Source of the DNA: DASVRZ01 sp038228695
GTDB lineage: Bacteria; Verrucomicrobiota; Verrucomicrobiia; Chthoniobacterales; DASVRZ01
Length of the DNA: 64,000 bases
NCBI GenBank assembly: GCA_038228695.1
Contig: JBBRPA010000010.1
Location: 8,939 to 72,938 of the forward strand
Reading direction: 5' to 3'
This document shows positions 8,068 to 16,075 of this stretch, piece by piece (positions within the stretch are counted from its first letter, which is position 1; each line of letters starts with the position of its first letter). The notes beneath the pieces are model-generated. The model had not been told where the DNA came from. It saw only the letters and a program-made list of their open reading frames with translations, and searched no databases. Position numbers and translations under genes: made by a program.

Positions 8068-9309
8068 TCACTCGAAGCGCAGCGCATCGACCGGATCGAG
8101 CGCTGCGGCTTTGTGCGCCGGATACATCCCGAACCCGATACCGATCGCACTGCACACGACCACGCCGGCTATGGCCCATCCGTACGGAAAAACTGTCTCC
8201 GCCTTGAGGGCAAATGCGATGCCGTTGCCTCCAATCACTCCAAGCAGGATGCCAGCGAGCCCGCCGAGTTCTGAGAGAAATAGACTTTCTAAAAGAAACT
8301 GGCCGAGAATGTCGGCGCGGCGCGCCCCCAACGATTTACGCACGCCGATTTCCCGAGTCCGCTCCGTCACGCTGACTAACATAATGTTCATGATTCCCAC
8401 CCCGGCCGCGACGAGGGCGATTCCGCTGATCACAAATGCGCCGATCCGGATGGTCCCGGCAATTTGTGTGAAGGCGGCAGTGAGCGAGTCATTCGAGTAA
8501 ATGTCGAAGTTATCGGGATCTTCCACGCGCAATCCTCGTGCTTTGCGCATCATGCCAACCGCGTGTCCGAGAGTTGCGTCGTAGTTAGATTGCGATTTCG
8601 ATTGCACAGAGATGTTTAGGCTGCGTTCACTCCCACCGAAGTCGGCGAAGAAGCGCGTGATCGGGATCGTGCAAAGATTATCGTTCGACCCTCCGAAGCC
8701 CGCGCCTTTTGGCGCGAAGATGCCGACGATCTGATAGTTTTTTCCACCGACGCGCACCTGTTTTCCAATCGGTTCTTCAAACGGAAACAATTTGTCGCGA
8801 AGATCGATCCCGATCACGATTACCGGCCGGGCCATATCCACATCGCCCGCATTAATCATCCGTCCACTGCCGATGTTCTGGCTGTTAGATTGGAGAAAAT
8901 ATTCATTCGTGCCGACGAGGTCCTGGTTCGGATTCGTCTTGCGTCCGCCGTAGGTCGCCGCGAGCCCGCGCTTGAAAACTTTGAAACAAATCACGTCGGT
9001 TTGATCCTTCATCAGCCGCGCAAACTGCAAGCCCTCGGCGTAGGTGACCTTGGGCCGGTTACGGTATTTCTCATTATCGTTTCCCCGAAAAATCGGCGTC
9101 CGCGAAAACTGGAAAATGTTAGAACCAAGAAAACTCAGCCCGTTTTCAATGCTCCCCTGCAAAGCGGAGATCGCCGTCATTACGCCGATCACCGAAAAGA
9201 CGCCGATGGTGATGCCGAGCATGGTTAGAAGCGAACGGAGTTTGTTCGCCCCAAGGGAACCCACCGCCATGCGAAAAATATCCGCGCGTTTCATGACCGG
9301 ATTATTCAT
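8068..9309 (-). CDS. MacB-type ABC transporter permease (FtsX fold), second copy
   Basis: 413 residues from the ATG at 9309 (MNNPVMKRADIF); MKR at 9294 is an alternative. An N-terminal membrane helix (about 27-50) is followed by a large periplasmic MacB_PCD domain and three C-terminal FtsX helices, with the conserved GIMNIMLVSVTERTREIG segment that contacts the ATPase. It ends ALDPVDALRFE, a typical MacB terminus. Its start overlaps the stop of the preceding permease by 8 bp. Together with the ATPase and adaptor it forms a tripartite-exporter-like set of the MacAB type. The substrate is unknown; no outer-membrane TolC-like gene lies in the cluster. Confidence 0.92.
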   Translation of the reverse strand: MNNPVMKRADIFRMAVGSLGANKLRSLLTMLGITIGVFSVIGVMTAISALQGSIENGLSFLGSNIFQFSRTPIFRGNDNEKYRNRPKVTYAEGLQFARLMKDQTDVICFKVFKRGLAATYGGRKTNPNQDLVGTNEYFLQSNSQNIGSGRMINAGDVDMARPVIVIGIDLRDKLFPFEEPIGKQVRVGGKNYQIVGIFAPKGAGFGGSNDNLCTIPITRFFADFGGSERSLNISVQSKSQSNYDATLGHAVGMMRKARGLRVEDPDNFDIYSNDSLTAAFTQIAGTIRIGAFVISGIALVAAGVGIMNIMLVSVTERTREIGVRKSLGARRADILGQFLLESLFLSELGGLAGILLGVIGGNGIAFALKAETVFPYGWAIAGVVVCSAIGIGFGMYPAHKAAALDPVDALRFE

Positions 9310-10552
9310 AACGGAGAGCGTCGATCGGATCGAGTTTAGCGGCGGACCAAGCCGGGGCGAAACCGGAGACGATACCGGTGAGGACGGAAACAAGCAGCGC
9401 AATGATCGTGAGTCCGCCAGAAAACTGGACCGGGAAAGTAGGAAATGCGGAGGAAAGTAGAAAAAAGGCGACGCCCGAAAAGACGATACCAACGACACCA
9501 CCGACCAAGCAGATCGCCACCGCCTCGATCAGAAACTGGAGAAGGATGGAAATACGCCGGGCACCCAGCGCCTTGCGTGTGCCGATCTCGCGGGTGCGCT
9601 CTTTCACGCTAACAAAAGTGATGTTCATGATTCCGATGGCTCCGACAAAAAGGGAGAGACCGGTAATGAAAACGCCAGCCAGCGCGATGCCAGTTTTGAT
9701 CGGACCGATCGTGCTGCGAAAGGCCTGATTTTCGTTGATCGAAAAATCATCCGCTTTCTCGGGCAGCAACCCGCGAATGCGACGCATGATACCGGTTAGT
9801 TCCTCCTTGGCCTTGAGAAGTTGGAGCTTGTCCTTCACCTTCACGCGGATGGCCGCGTCCTCATCGGAGACGAAATATTTTTTGAACGCACCGACGGGAA
9901 TGACGACTTGCTGGTCCCACGAAAAGAGACCAAGGAAGGAACCTTGTTTCGCAAAAACTCCGACGACGCGAAAAAGGTGATCACCGATCTGAATGCTCTG
10001 GCCGAGCGGATTTTCCGCTGGAAAAAGGGCCGTCGCAATGTCGAGCCCGATGACCGTGACCTCGATTGCGCCGCGCGATTCGGACTCGGTCAGGAATCGA
10101 CCGCGCTCGCAATCCGTGCTCGAGGTGCGGGTGAATTCGTTAGTGGTACCGAGCGTGTAAACCGTCTCCACTTTACGTCCGTTACGAGAAACATTTTTGA
10201 AGACAACCGGCGCAGGCACAGCGAGTTCGAGCAGGGAGTTAGGGGTGTCGGCGATGATGCGGTTGATTCGCTCCGCATACTCGGTGCTAATACGACGGCG
10301 GTTGCGGAAAACCGCGAAGTCCTCGTCTGGACCCCAGGGAGTTTTTGTGACGTAGAGAACATCATCGCCCAAGAGCGAGAGCGAGCGATCGAAGCCCGTG
10401 TCGATCCCGTTGATTGCCGTGCCCATGAGGGTCACGGCGATGATCCCGATAACGACGCCGAGAGCGGTTAAGGCAGAGCGCGTGCGGTTAGCTAGGATCT
10501 GAGTCCGAGCGATGCGCAGGCTCTCGGAGAATTCAGTTAGTAAGCGCTGCAT
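9302..10552 (-). CDS. MacB-type ABC transporter permease (FtsX fold), first copy
   Basis: 416 residues with the same layout as its downstream partner: helix 1 at about 22-45, periplasmic MacB_PCD domain, then three C-terminal helices with GIMNITFVSVKERTREIG and a C-terminal KLDPIDALRYE. The two permeases are recognisably paralogous but differ through most of the periplasmic part, which suggests a heterodimeric transporter rather than a recent duplication. It lies 84 bp downstream of the ATPase gene, and that gap holds an inverted repeat. The two permease genes overlap and are coupled. Confidence 0.92.
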   Translation of the reverse strand: MQRLLTEFSESLRIARTQILANRTRSALTALGVVIGIIAVTLMGTAINGIDTGFDRSLSLLGDDVLYVTKTPWGPDEDFAVFRNRRRISTEYAERINRIIADTPNSLLELAVPAPVVFKNVSRNGRKVETVYTLGTTNEFTRTSSTDCERGRFLTESESRGAIEVTVIGLDIATALFPAENPLGQSIQIGDHLFRVVGVFAKQGSFLGLFSWDQQVVIPVGAFKKYFVSDEDAAIRVKVKDKLQLLKAKEELTGIMRRIRGLLPEKADDFSINENQAFRSTIGPIKTGIALAGVFITGLSLFVGAIGIMNITFVSVKERTREIGTRKALGARRISILLQFLIEAVAICLVGGVVGIVFSGVAFFLLSSAFPTFPVQFSGGLTIIALLVSVLTGIVSGFAPAWSAAKLDPIDALRYE

Positions 10553-10566
10553 CAGGGAAAAGATTC

Positions 10567-10633
10567 ACCACCAAGGCATCAAGCAGGAAAAGACAAAGGA
10601 TGTATCGGTTTTCTTCCTTGGTGCCTCGGTGGT
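10567..10633. repeat. Intergenic inverted repeat between ABC ATPase and permease genes
   Basis: The 17-nt arm at 10567-10583 (accaccaaggcatcaag) pairs with the arm at 10617-10633 (cttggtgcctcggtggt) at 15 of 17 positions around a 33-nt loop. In the transcript it would form a long hairpin between two cotranscribed genes. The arm sequence resembles the accacca-aggca type palindromes scattered through many bacterial genomes (recalled, not searched). It could tune transcription read-through or mRNA decay. Confidence 0.7.
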
Positions 10634-10636
10634 ATT

Positions 10637-11377
10637 TTAGCTTATAACGTCGCTTTCGATCAGTCCGTCGCGCAGGCGAACGACACGGCGGGCGTGCTGG
10701 GCGATATCTTCCTCGTGGGTGACGACGATGATCGTGTTGCCCGCTTGGTAGAGGTCCTCGAACAAAGCCATGATTTCTTCCCCGGTTTTGCTGTCGAGAT
10801 TTCCGGTCGGCTCGTCGGCGAGGATGATGGAGGGTCTGTTAACCAAAGCGCGGGCGATGGCCACGCGCTGGCGCTGACCTCCGGAAAGTTCGTTAGGCTT
10901 GTGGTGCATGCGATCGCCCAGACCGACGGAAGTGAGAGCCTGACTGGCCCGCGAGGAGCGCTCCTCGCGGTTGATCCCAGCATAGACGAGCGGGAGTTCG
11001 ACGTTAGCGAGGCTGGTCGAACGCGGCAGCAGGTTGAAGGTCTGGAAAACGAAACCGATCTCGCGATTCCGAATCGCCGCGAGGTCGTCGTCCGTCATCC
11101 CAGCGACATTTTTTCCGGAGAACTCGTAGTGGCCGGCGGTGGGTGTGTCAAGACAGCCGAGCATGTTCATGAGAGTGGATTTTCCCGAGCCAGACGGCCC
11201 CATGATGGCGATGTATTCGTTGCGGTGGATGCGTAGATCAACTCCGCGAAGGGCCTTGATAATGTTGTCGCCCATGGTGTATTCGCGGGTCAGGCCGCGG
11301 ATGTCGATGACGAGCGGACCGGCTGGTCGGGTATGGCAGAGGGCGGTGGTTTTTGGTGGTGCGGCTGTCTTGGACAT
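10637..11377 (-). CDS. MacB/LolD-type ABC transporter ATP-binding protein
   Basis: 246 residues from the ATG at 11377 (MSKTAAPPK). A longer frame from 11488 is rejected because it would run through the palindrome and overlap the adaptor gene. All nucleotide-binding motifs are present: Walker A GPSGSGKST (60-68), Q-loop FVFQTFN, signature LSGGQRQRV (164-172), Walker B IILADEP (184-190), D-loop and H-loop His221 in VVTHE. The phrase TGNLDSKTGEEIM is typical of the MacB/LolD/FtsE group. It energises the two FtsX-type permeases encoded downstream. The adaptor gene ends 37 bp upstream, so the operon order is adaptor, ATPase, permease, permease. Confidence 0.94.
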   Translation of the reverse strand: MSKTAAPPKTTALCHTRPAGPLVIDIRGLTREYTMGDNIIKALRGVDLRIHRNEYIAIMGPSGSGKSTLMNMLGCLDTPTAGHYEFSGKNVAGMTDDDLAAIRNREIGFVFQTFNLLPRSTSLANVELPLVYAGINREERSSRASQALTSVGLGDRMHHKPNELSGGQRQRVAIARALVNRPSIILADEPTGNLDSKTGEEIMALFEDLYQAGNTIIVVTHEEDIAQHARRVVRLRDGLIESDVIS

Positions 11378-11389
11378 GGCGATTTTTGA

Positions 11390-11418
11390 ATAGGTCGTAT
11401 AGGCCCTATATGACCTAT
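11390..11418. repeat. Near-perfect 29-bp palindrome between adaptor and ATPase genes
   Basis: Fourteen-base arms (11390-11403 and 11405-11418) pair around a single base, with only a G-T at one position. The arm reads ataggtcgtatagg. It overlaps the adaptor's stop codon and lies 13 bp before the ATPase start. It is too symmetric to be chance; candidate roles are a protein-binding operator, an mRNA hairpin or a dispersed palindromic repeat. Confidence 0.75.
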
Positions 11419-12728
11419 GGCTTCCGATCTTTTTTTGGTTTTTCGAGTTCGACCCTGCTGCCGTCCTTGAGGTCGCGGCTGATGGCACCGTAGCTGCCGC
11501 TGATCACCTCGCCGTCGGCGTCGAGACCTTGTTTGATCTCGATATAGCTATTGTCGCTCAGGCCGGTGACAACGGATTTCAGGACCGCTTTGCGGCCGTT
11601 TTTGAGAAACACGACACGCTGGAGTTTTTCGCGATCGGCTCGGCTGGTGTCGGCGGAAATCGACCCGGATTTTTTCTGCTCCTCGTCGCGTTTCTCGTTG
11701 ATCTCAACCATGCTTTTTCCCTCGTCGCGGGTGCGTACTGTGACGCTTTGAATGGGAATTGCGACGACGTTTTTGACCGTCGCGGTGAGAATATCTGCGG
11801 TGGCACTCATGCCTGGGCGCAACGGCACACCGGGCTCAATGATGCGGACCTTGACCTCGAAATTCGTCACCTCCTCGGAAGTGTTAGCACCGGTGACGGT
11901 GGCAGTGCTAGCGATGTGCTGAACCTCGCCCCGGAAAACCTGGTTCGGATAGGCGTCGATACTGATCTTCACAGGATCGCCTAGGTGGATGCTAACCACG
12001 TCGTTTTCATTCACGTTGGCGCGCACTTCCATGTCTTCGAGATTGGCCACGCGCATGATATCAGTGCCGGCAAATTGCGCGGTCGCGACAACACGCTCAC
12101 CAAGTTTGCTGCTCAGCGAAGAGACCGCCCCGTCGAGCGGAGCGTAGATGCTCGTCTTAATCAATTCCTCACGGATTTGCGCAAGCTGCCCCTCGGCGCG
12201 TTTGATGTCGAAAACCGAGGCGTTGTAAGTTGCATCAGCGATATCTCGGGAGGCTTCTGCGTCCTTCATTTCGCTGTCGGAGGCGATGCGCTTGGAAAAC
12301 AGACTGCGCTGCCGTTCGAGATCTTGCCCCGCTTTGATGAGTTGGGCTTTCCGCATCAGGCTTTCGGCACGGGCCGCATTGAGGGCTGCCTCCTGCTGTT
12401 CCACCTGCGCTTGGTAAACATCGGGTTTAATCTTCACGATCAAATCGCCTTTTTTGACGGTCTGTCCTTCGATAACGGGAAGCTGAATAATTTCGCCGGC
12501 CACCTCGGCGGAAATTTTTACCTCGAGCGCGGGCTGGATTTTCCCAGTGGCAGAAACGGTTTGGGTAATGTCGCGGCGGCCAATTTTTTCAAAAGTGATC
12601 TCGATCGGCTTTTCGCGCTGCGAATTATAAACGGCAATTGCAATCAACAGGAGGACGACCCCCCCAGCGATCCAGAACCAGCGCCGACGTTTGGAGGGAA
12701 GCGATGGAGTGGAATTGGCTGCGGGCAT
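11415..12728 (-). CDS. MacA/HlyD-type periplasmic adaptor (membrane fusion protein)
   Basis: 437 residues from the ATG at 12728 (MPAANSTPS). A membrane anchor (about 17-36, WFWIAGGVVLLLIAIAVY) is followed by a beta-barrel/lipoyl half (TQTVSATGKIQPALEVKISA), a coiled-coil hairpin (about 105-190, rich in Glu/Ala/Gln/Arg), the second lipoyl half (IYAPLDGAVS) and barrel-type C-terminal domains. An insert of charged residues (about 345-375, KRDEEQKKSG) is unusual. It bridges the inner-membrane MacB-like permeases to an outer-membrane channel. First gene of the exporter operon; the 141-bp gap upstream is shared with the divergent MBL-fold gene. Confidence 0.93.
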   Translation of the reverse strand: MPAANSTPSLPSKRRRWFWIAGGVVLLLIAIAVYNSQREKPIEITFEKIGRRDITQTVSATGKIQPALEVKISAEVAGEIIQLPVIEGQTVKKGDLIVKIKPDVYQAQVEQQEAALNAARAESLMRKAQLIKAGQDLERQRSLFSKRIASDSEMKDAEASRDIADATYNASVFDIKRAEGQLAQIREELIKTSIYAPLDGAVSSLSSKLGERVVATAQFAGTDIMRVANLEDMEVRANVNENDVVSIHLGDPVKISIDAYPNQVFRGEVQHIASTATVTGANTSEEVTNFEVKVRIIEPGVPLRPGMSATADILTATVKNVVAIPIQSVTVRTRDEGKSMVEINEKRDEEQKKSGSISADTSRADREKLQRVVFLKNGRKAVLKSVVTGLSDNSYIEIKQGLDADGEVISGSYGAISRDLKDGSRVELEKPKKDRKP

Positions 12729-12869
12729 GGTTGAGGTCACGGTCGAAAATTTTGGTCGTCTCTGCAAAATAGCTTGTTTAAGGAAGAATTGCCGCCTGAA
12801 AATGCACTCGTCCGAAGGCTTCCGCCGGTTTAGATACGCAGGCGGAGGGTTTGGTTTCAAAAAAATTTA

Positions 12870-13769
12870 ATGAATTCGAATTTAATCAGATTTTGGGGTG
12901 TGCGCGGCTCGATCCCAACTCCGGGACGGGAGACGGTGGGAATTGGCGGCAATACCTCCTGCGTTGAGGTGCGCACTGGGGGCGAGATCATCATCCTCGA
13001 CGCAGGAACGGGCATCCGTCCGCTGGGTCAAAGCCTGATGGAGGAATTCAAGGATCAGCCGTTGAATCTGACGCTCCTGATCTCCCACACGCACTGGGAT
13101 CACATCCAAGGGTTTCCGTTTTTCCGCCCGGCTTATTCTCCGGCGAACCAGTTGCACATCCGCGGCTACGAAGGGGCCCGGGCACGGTTTTCTTCGATCC
13201 TGCTTGCACAAATGGAGAGCCCGTATTTCCCAGTGGAAATGACCCAGCTGCCGGCGAATATCGACATTGAGGAACTGCAGGAGTTCAGTTTCAAAATTGG
13301 TCAGACGCCAGTGCAAGCCCGGTTGCTGAATCACCCCGGGGTGTGCGCGGGCTACCGGATCGAGACGCCGGGCGGCGCGGTGGTTTATCTCCCCGACACG
13401 GAGCCGCAGTTACACTTGCGGAAAACCCAATTACTTCGGGGGCTGGCAGTGAGTGCCGAGGCCATGGCCCGAGCGGAGGCAAACGACGCGTCGCTGATCG
13501 AGTTCATGCGCGGAGCGAAGATCCTGATCATGGATTCGCATTATCTCGCCGAGGAATACCCGAAATATCTCGGCTGGGGCCACGCCGAGGCGGAAAACGT
13601 CACGCGCATGGCGATGGACGCAGAAGTGGAGCGGCTTTTCCTTTTTCACCATAGCCCAGACCACGACGATGCGAAGGTTCGGCAAAAGGTCGAGGCCTGT
13701 TGGAACGTGGCGGGGGGAAGCGGCCTCATCGTCGAAGCGGCGGTCGAGGGGCTTATGTTGGAGTGGTGA
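12870..13769 (+). CDS. Metallo-beta-lactamase-fold hydrolase
   Basis: 299 residues. The frame starts with the strand-rich MNSNLIRFWGVRGSIPTPG, typical of the phosphodiesterase-like MBL group. It carries the metal motif HTHWDH (73-78, His-x-His-x-Asp-His), a later NHPG, an acidic YLPDTEP, MDSHY and FHHSPDHDD, which supply the remaining His/Asp ligands. No signal peptide, so cytoplasmic. The GVRGSIPTPG opening is shared by proteins often joined to cAMP/cGMP phosphodiesterase-like or response-regulator modules; the substrate is not known. It ends 17 bp inside the convergent aat gene. Confidence 0.87.
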   Translation: MNSNLIRFWGVRGSIPTPGRETVGIGGNTSCVEVRTGGEIIILDAGTGIRPLGQSLMEEFKDQPLNLTLLISHTHWDHIQGFPFFRPAYSPANQLHIRGYEGARARFSSILLAQMESPYFPVEMTQLPANIDIEELQEFSFKIGQTPVQARLLNHPGVCAGYRIETPGGAVVYLPDTEPQLHLRKTQLLRGLAVSAEAMARAEANDASLIEFMRGAKILIMDSHYLAEEYPKYLGWGHAEAENVTRMAMDAEVERLFLFHHSPDHDDAKVRQKVEACWNVAGGSGLIVEAAVEGLMLEW

Positions 13770-14331
13770 ACGAGCAATCCATCTTCAGCGCGGCGCGGAG
13801 ACGTTGCAGGTAGGTGCGTCTGGAAATATTGACCGCCCCAAACGTCTCGAGGTGTGGCGTGACCCATTGGGTGTCGAGGAGCGCAAATCCGCGTTCGCGC
13901 AGTCTCTCGATTAAAGCCACGAGCGCCACTTTCGATGCATCGGTCGCAGTGTGAAACATCGATTCGCCAAAAAATCCTCCTTGCAAGCTGACGCCATAGA
14001 GTCCGCCGACGAGTTTCTCCTCTTTCCACGCCTCCACGGAATGGGCGTGACCCATCCGATGCAGAGCGGTGTAACTGGCGATGATCTCCTCGCTGATCCA
14101 CGTGTCCCGCCCCTGGGCGCAAGCGCGCATGACGGCCTCGAACCCGTGATTTATCCGGATCTCGAAGGGTTTTTTCTTCATCGTCCGCGCCAGTCCGTGG
14201 GGAATGTGGAACGTGTCGAGCGGGATGACGCCGCGAGGATCAGGTGAGAACCAGCCAATCTCGCCGTCCTGCATGCCCATGGGGAAAATGCCCTCGGCGT
14301 AGGCCTGCAGGAGAAGTTCCGGCGAAATCAC
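13753..14331 (-). CDS. aat: Leucyl/phenylalanyl-tRNA-protein transferase
   Basis: 192 residues from a GTG at 14331; an in-frame TAG five codons upstream rules out a longer protein. Conserved Aat elements: AYAEGIFPMG, WFSPDPRGVIP, the GGLYGVSLQGGFFGESMF segment (shortened) and LLDTQWVTPHLETFGA. The enzyme transfers Leu or Phe from tRNA to N-terminal Arg/Lys of proteins, marking them for ClpS/ClpAP (N-degron pathway). It is on the short side for the family, lacking some N-terminal residues. It lies 15 bp after the acidic protein's stop in the same frame, so the two are probably cotranscribed. Confidence 0.95.
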   Translation of the reverse strand: MISPELLLQAYAEGIFPMGMQDGEIGWFSPDPRGVIPLDTFHIPHGLARTMKKKPFEIRINHGFEAVMRACAQGRDTWISEEIIASYTALHRMGHAHSVEAWKEEKLVGGLYGVSLQGGFFGESMFHTATDASKVALVALIERLRERGFALLDTQWVTPHLETFGAVNISRRTYLQRLRAALKMDCSFTTPT

Positions 14332-14346
14332 GATCCGGCAGCCGCG

Positions 14347-16047
14347 CTAACCGAGGTCCACTAACGGCACTTCCGGCGGTTTCGGGTGGATGCCCTCGGC
14401 TGCCAGGATGTCGAAAACGTTTTGCGCGACAATCCGGTAATGCTCGCGGAAAACCTCGTCGTCCGGTTCGGTGCTGAGTTTTAGGAAATCAGCGTGATCC
14501 CGTCCGAGCTTAAGGGAAAGAAACTGGAGCAACTGCTCGCGCTCGCCAGCGGGAGTGCCGTCTGCGGAGATCAAGCTCTGGGCGCGGCGCTCGCCGTCCT
14601 GCGCGAGGTCCTCGAGACGAGTGCGCAGCTCGGAGTTGACGCTTTCCAACTGGGCGATGTAACGCCGGAGCGATTCCTCGCCCTCGGGCGGGGTAGTGTC
14701 GGGCCAGACGCCATCACCGCCGCCGGAGCCGTAGCGTCCGCGTCGGCCGCGCTTGCCACCGCGTTTGCCATCGTCATCGCGCTGGCGAAGCTGGGTGCGG
14801 GCGAGGGCGAGTTGCTGAGATTGCTGGCGAATAAACTGGTCGAGCTGGCGAAGGGTCGCCACGGGATCGAAATTCCCTTGGGACCGCTCGCCGCGCGAGG
14901 ATTGGCTCGTGGTTCGGCCGGACTGGCCCGGACTGACATACGGGGGATGCTTCGGCCGATCGCCCCGGCGGGTGTCGCGCGGCGCATCGTCCGTTTCCTC
15001 GGAAGACTCATCGTCGTCTTCATCGTCCTCTTTTTCCCCATCCACGTCATTTTCGTCGTCTTCCTCCTCGTCCTCGTCTTCCTCCTCGTCCTCGTCTTCC
15101 TCCTCATCATCGTCGTCTTCATCGTCCTCGGCAGCATCGGGGATTTCATCCGCCGACTCTGGATTTGCATCGCGATGGGTTGACCGTTCGGGGTTAGCGG
15201 ATCGTTTGGCGGTTTTTTCTCCAAACGCTTCGGCGATCAGCGCAGGCAGGGTCTCGGGGAGATTTTTGAAATCGCGCATGAGGCGGCCGGGCCATTTGCG
15301 GATCGCGGCGGCGATGGATTCCTGGGAGCGCTCGCTGAGGATATCGAGTTTGCCAATTTTCATCAGCCAGAGGAGCAGGGTACTCTGGGTGAAAGGTGGG
15401 CAGCCGCCGGCAAAGATCGTGCTCACAGCGGCGTTGAGAAGATGCGCCAAATCAGCGTCTTTCAGACCGTCGATGGGCAGGCGCAAGAGCCAAGGCTTGC
15501 CTTTGCCAACGAGGACATTGAAGAAAGATTGCCGGTCGCGGGTGGCGAGGATGCCGTCGTCACCGAGCATTTCGGCAGCAATCGCGCAGGCCCATTTCGC
15601 GGCTTGAGGTTCGTCCACTTTAACGATGCCGCGGGTGATGCTGAGGCGAATCCGGCGGCCGATTTCCCCCTCGAAGGCGGGGCTTTTCATGCCAGAGACA
15701 AAAAGGCGACGTCCGTAGGGCTTCATCTCGGGCCAAGCGCCGTTGAGGCCGTTCACGCTGATCGGCCACGGTAGTTTACAAATGGCATCGAGCGCCTCGG
15801 ATATTTCCGGTTTACCGCCAAGGAGCGCAGCCTGCAGAAGCTCGGCAGTCTGGGTCTCGTTCGCCGGGCTCATTCGTCCGGCTTGGGCGAGCGTGACCAT
15901 CTGGGCGAGGGTAGCGTTTTCGGGGTTTACCGGAACGGGATCCACCGGAGGCAGGACAACGTCGGTCTCAGGAGAAGCATCGGGAGCGTCCGGTGCGGAT
16001 GAACCCGTCAACGGGTCCTCGATTGGGGAAATTTCTTCGGGATTCAT
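14347..16047 (-). CDS. Hypothetical protein with long acidic low-complexity linker (566 aa)
   Basis: I do not recognise a family. Residues about 45-285 are helical and ordered (for example LPWPISVNGLNGAWPEMKPY and LLRLPIDGLKDADLAHLLNA), and look like a helical repeat domain. Residues about 309-355 are almost only Asp and Glu, followed by a polar Arg/Gly-rich stretch (KRGGKRGRRGRYGSGGGDG), a coiled-coil (about 470-500) and a helical C-terminus. The acidic block is encoded by 18-bp near-repeats (15061-15104). No membrane segment. Acidic tract plus RGG-like tract recalls nucleic-acid- or ribosome-associated proteins, but this is only an analogy. It precedes aat in the same operon. Confidence 0.8.
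   Translation of the reverse strand: MNPEEISPIEDPLTGSSAPDAPDASPETDVVLPPVDPVPVNPENATLAQMVTLAQAGRMSPANETQTAELLQAALLGGKPEISEALDAICKLPWPISVNGLNGAWPEMKPYGRRLFVSGMKSPAFEGEIGRRIRLSITRGIVKVDEPQAAKWACAIAAEMLGDDGILATRDRQSFFNVLVGKGKPWLLRLPIDGLKDADLAHLLNAAVSTIFAGGCPPFTQSTLLLWLMKIGKLDILSERSQESIAAAIRKWPGRLMRDFKNLPETLPALIAEAFGEKTAKRSANPERSTHRDANPESADEIPDAAEDDEDDDDEEEDEDEEEDEDEEEDDENDVDGEKEDDEDDDESSEETDDAPRDTRRGDRPKHPPYVSPGQSGRTTSQSSRGERSQGNFDPVATLRQLDQFIRQQSQQLALARTQLRQRDDDGKRGGKRGRRGRYGSGGGDGVWPDTTPPEGEESLRRYIAQLESVNSELRTRLEDLAQDGERRAQSLISADGTPAGEREQLLQFLSLKLGRDHADFLKLSTEPDDEVFREHYRIVAQNVFDILAAEGIHPKPPEVPLVDLG
15061..15104. repeat. 18-bp tandem repeat encoding Asp/Glu-rich segment
   Basis: The unit ttcctcctcgtcctcgtc occurs twice perfectly (15061-15078, 15079-15096) and continues for 8 bp. 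It encodes DEDEEE units within the acidic protein. Such repeats expand and contract by slippage, so the length of the acidic block may vary between strains. Confidence 0.85.
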
Positions 16048-16075
16048 GAAAATGGGATTTGGATTGAGTTGCAGA

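Noticed and set aside
10637..11488. Longer start for the ABC ATPase gene at 11488
   Set aside because: The extra residues come from the palindrome and the adaptor's 3' end; the ATG at 11377 gives the normal family length.
14494..15607. Plus-strand frames rich in Val/Leu or Ser opposite the acidic protein
   Set aside because: They are complements of the Asp/Glu codon repeats. A polyserine or hydrophobic run is the automatic result.
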